Under the pieces are notes generated by a model. It saw nothing but the letters and a program-made list of their open reading frames with translations. It was not told the origin of the DNA and did no database searches. A DNA stretch of 6,592 nt from assembly GCA_014378345.1 (NCBI GenBank), contig JACMNW010000266.1, positions 1 through 6,592 on the forward strand, in the 5' to 3' direction. Position numbers and translations under genes: made by a program. Origin of the DNA: Pseudorhodobacter sp. (lineage in GTDB: Bacteria > Pseudomonadota > Alphaproteobacteria > Rhodobacterales > Rhodobacteraceae). Below, piece by piece: positions 5,890 to 6,592 of this stretch; position 1 is the stretch's first letter; every line of letters starts with the position of its first letter.

Positions 5890-6592
5890 TCACCGGAACG
5901 GTGGCGAATACTGAAGGCCCCCTTGGGTCCACAGCGCGTTCAGTCCGCGTGCCAGACCGATTGGGGTGGATTCGCCAATGTTGGCAGCAAAGATTTCGCC
6001 ATAGTTGCCGCCTGCCATGATTGCGCGCTTGGCCCAATCCTTATCCAGACCCATCATTGCACCCAGTTCACCTTCGGTGCCCAAAAGACGGTTAATCTCT
6101 GGGTTGGTACCAACAGTGGCTGACATTTCTTCAACATTTGCCGAAGTGATACCGAATTCTTCGGCAGCAATCAGCGCATCGAAGGTAAAGCGAACAATAT
6201 CGCCCCACTGGTTATCACCATGGCGAACCACCAAAGCGAGTGGTTCTTTTGAGATAATTTCCGGCAAAATCACATGCTCGCTTGCATCCGCAAAGGTAGC
6301 GCGGGTTGCAGCAAGACCGGACGCATCGGTTGTGTACACATCACACGCACCGGCAGAATACTGCTGTTCGGCCTCAGCATTGTCTTTAAGCGGAACGGGC
6401 TGATAGGTCATTCCATTGGCTTTGAAGTAATCTGCCAGGTTCAGCTCGGTAGTGGTCCCGGTCTGGATACAAACTGTTGCACCGTCCAGTTCCTTAGCGG
6501 ACGAAACACCAAGGCTTTTCTTTACCATAAAGCCCTGACCGTCGTAGTAGTTGACAGCCACAAAATCGAGCTTCAGGTCAGTGTCGCGCGAA
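5890..6592 (-). CDS. bztA: Periplasmic amino-acid binding protein BztA (partial, N-terminus missing)
   Basis: The C-terminal 233 residues of a periplasmic solute-binding protein of the SBP_bac_3 family, which captures glutamate-type polar amino acids and delivers them to BztBC. The frame stays open to the window edge. Full-length homologues are about 340 residues, so roughly 100 residues including the signal peptide lie beyond 6592. Recognisable stretches include AVNYYDGQGF, ELDGATVCIQTGTTTELNL (the ligand-binding Gly-Thr-Thr-Thr segment), AGACDVYTTDASGLAA, then VVRHGDN, and the C-terminal end GGLQYSPPFR common to Bzt/AapJ proteins. Two cysteines, in VCIQ and GACDVY, are about 43 residues apart and may form a disulphide. 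A codon at 6559-6561 is GTG within the conserved AVNYYDG segment and is not the true start. A strong hairpin follows the stop. Promoter and ribosome site are outside the window. Confidence 0.93.
   Translation of the reverse strand, partial: SRDTDLKLDFVAVNYYDGQGFMVKKSLGVSSAKELDGATVCIQTGTTTELNLADYFKANGMTYQPVPLKDNAEAEQQYSAGACDVYTTDASGLAATRATFADASEHVILPEIISKEPLALVVRHGDNQWGDIVRFTFDALIAAEEFGITSANVEEMSATVGTNPEINRLLGTEGELGAMMGLDKDWAKRAIMAGGNYGEIFAANIGESTPIGLARGLNALWTQGGLQYSPPFR

Noticed and set aside
6559..6561. GTG at 6561 as the bztA start
   Set aside because: It lies within a conserved internal segment (AVNYYDG), the frame is open to the window edge, and a 223-residue product would lack signal peptide and much of the first lobe.
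1..6592. Mobile element, CRISPR array, tRNA, toxin-antitoxin or anti-phage genes
   Set aside because: No transposase motifs, spaced repeats, tRNA-like cloverleaf or defence-family motifs were seen; the window is accounted for by housekeeping, redox and transport genes.

Overview
The window looks like chromosomal DNA of an alphaproteobacterium, most likely a member of the Rhodobacterales (Rhodobacter/Roseobacter group). The main reason is a four-gene bztABCD-type amino-acid ABC transporter with two unusually long permeases, a layout first characterised in Rhodobacter capsulatus. Moderately high GC, densely packed genes and the small Lys/Gly-rich protein fit that placement. No mobile element, CRISPR array, rRNA or tRNA was seen, and all genes appear intact apart from the two cut by the window edges.

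Left half, plus strand (1-2408): the 3' end of argB (arginine biosynthesis); a membrane di-iron hydroxylase of the sterol desaturase/fatty acid hydroxylase family; a cysteine-rich [4Fe-4S] ferredoxin-like protein related to the C-terminal part of epoxyqueuosine reductase; a SixA-like histidine phosphatase; and a 54-residue Lys/Gly-rich protein of unknown function. The hydroxylase, ferredoxin and phosphatase genes are joined by two 4-base ATGA overlaps, so they are very probably translated from one message. The unit ends in a strong intrinsic terminator at 2385-2408.

Right half, minus strand (6592-2416): bztA (periplasmic binding protein, N-terminus outside the window), bztB and bztC (permeases) and bztD (ATPase), in that transcriptional order. 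Together they form a glutamate/glutamine/aspartate/asparagine-type uptake system. A GC-rich hairpin with a U-tract lies directly behind bztA. It probably attenuates transcription so that the binding protein is made in excess over the membrane complex. The bztB-bztC and bztC-bztD junctions are 1 and 10 bases, with Shine-Dalgarno sequences placed in or against the preceding stop codon.

The two units converge with only 39 bases between their last stop codons. The shared hairpin there has a U-tract only in the plus direction. The least characterised part of the window is the hydroxylase/ferredoxin/phosphatase/small-protein cassette. The suggestion that the ferredoxin feeds electrons to the di-iron enzyme is inference from gene order and cofactor motifs.
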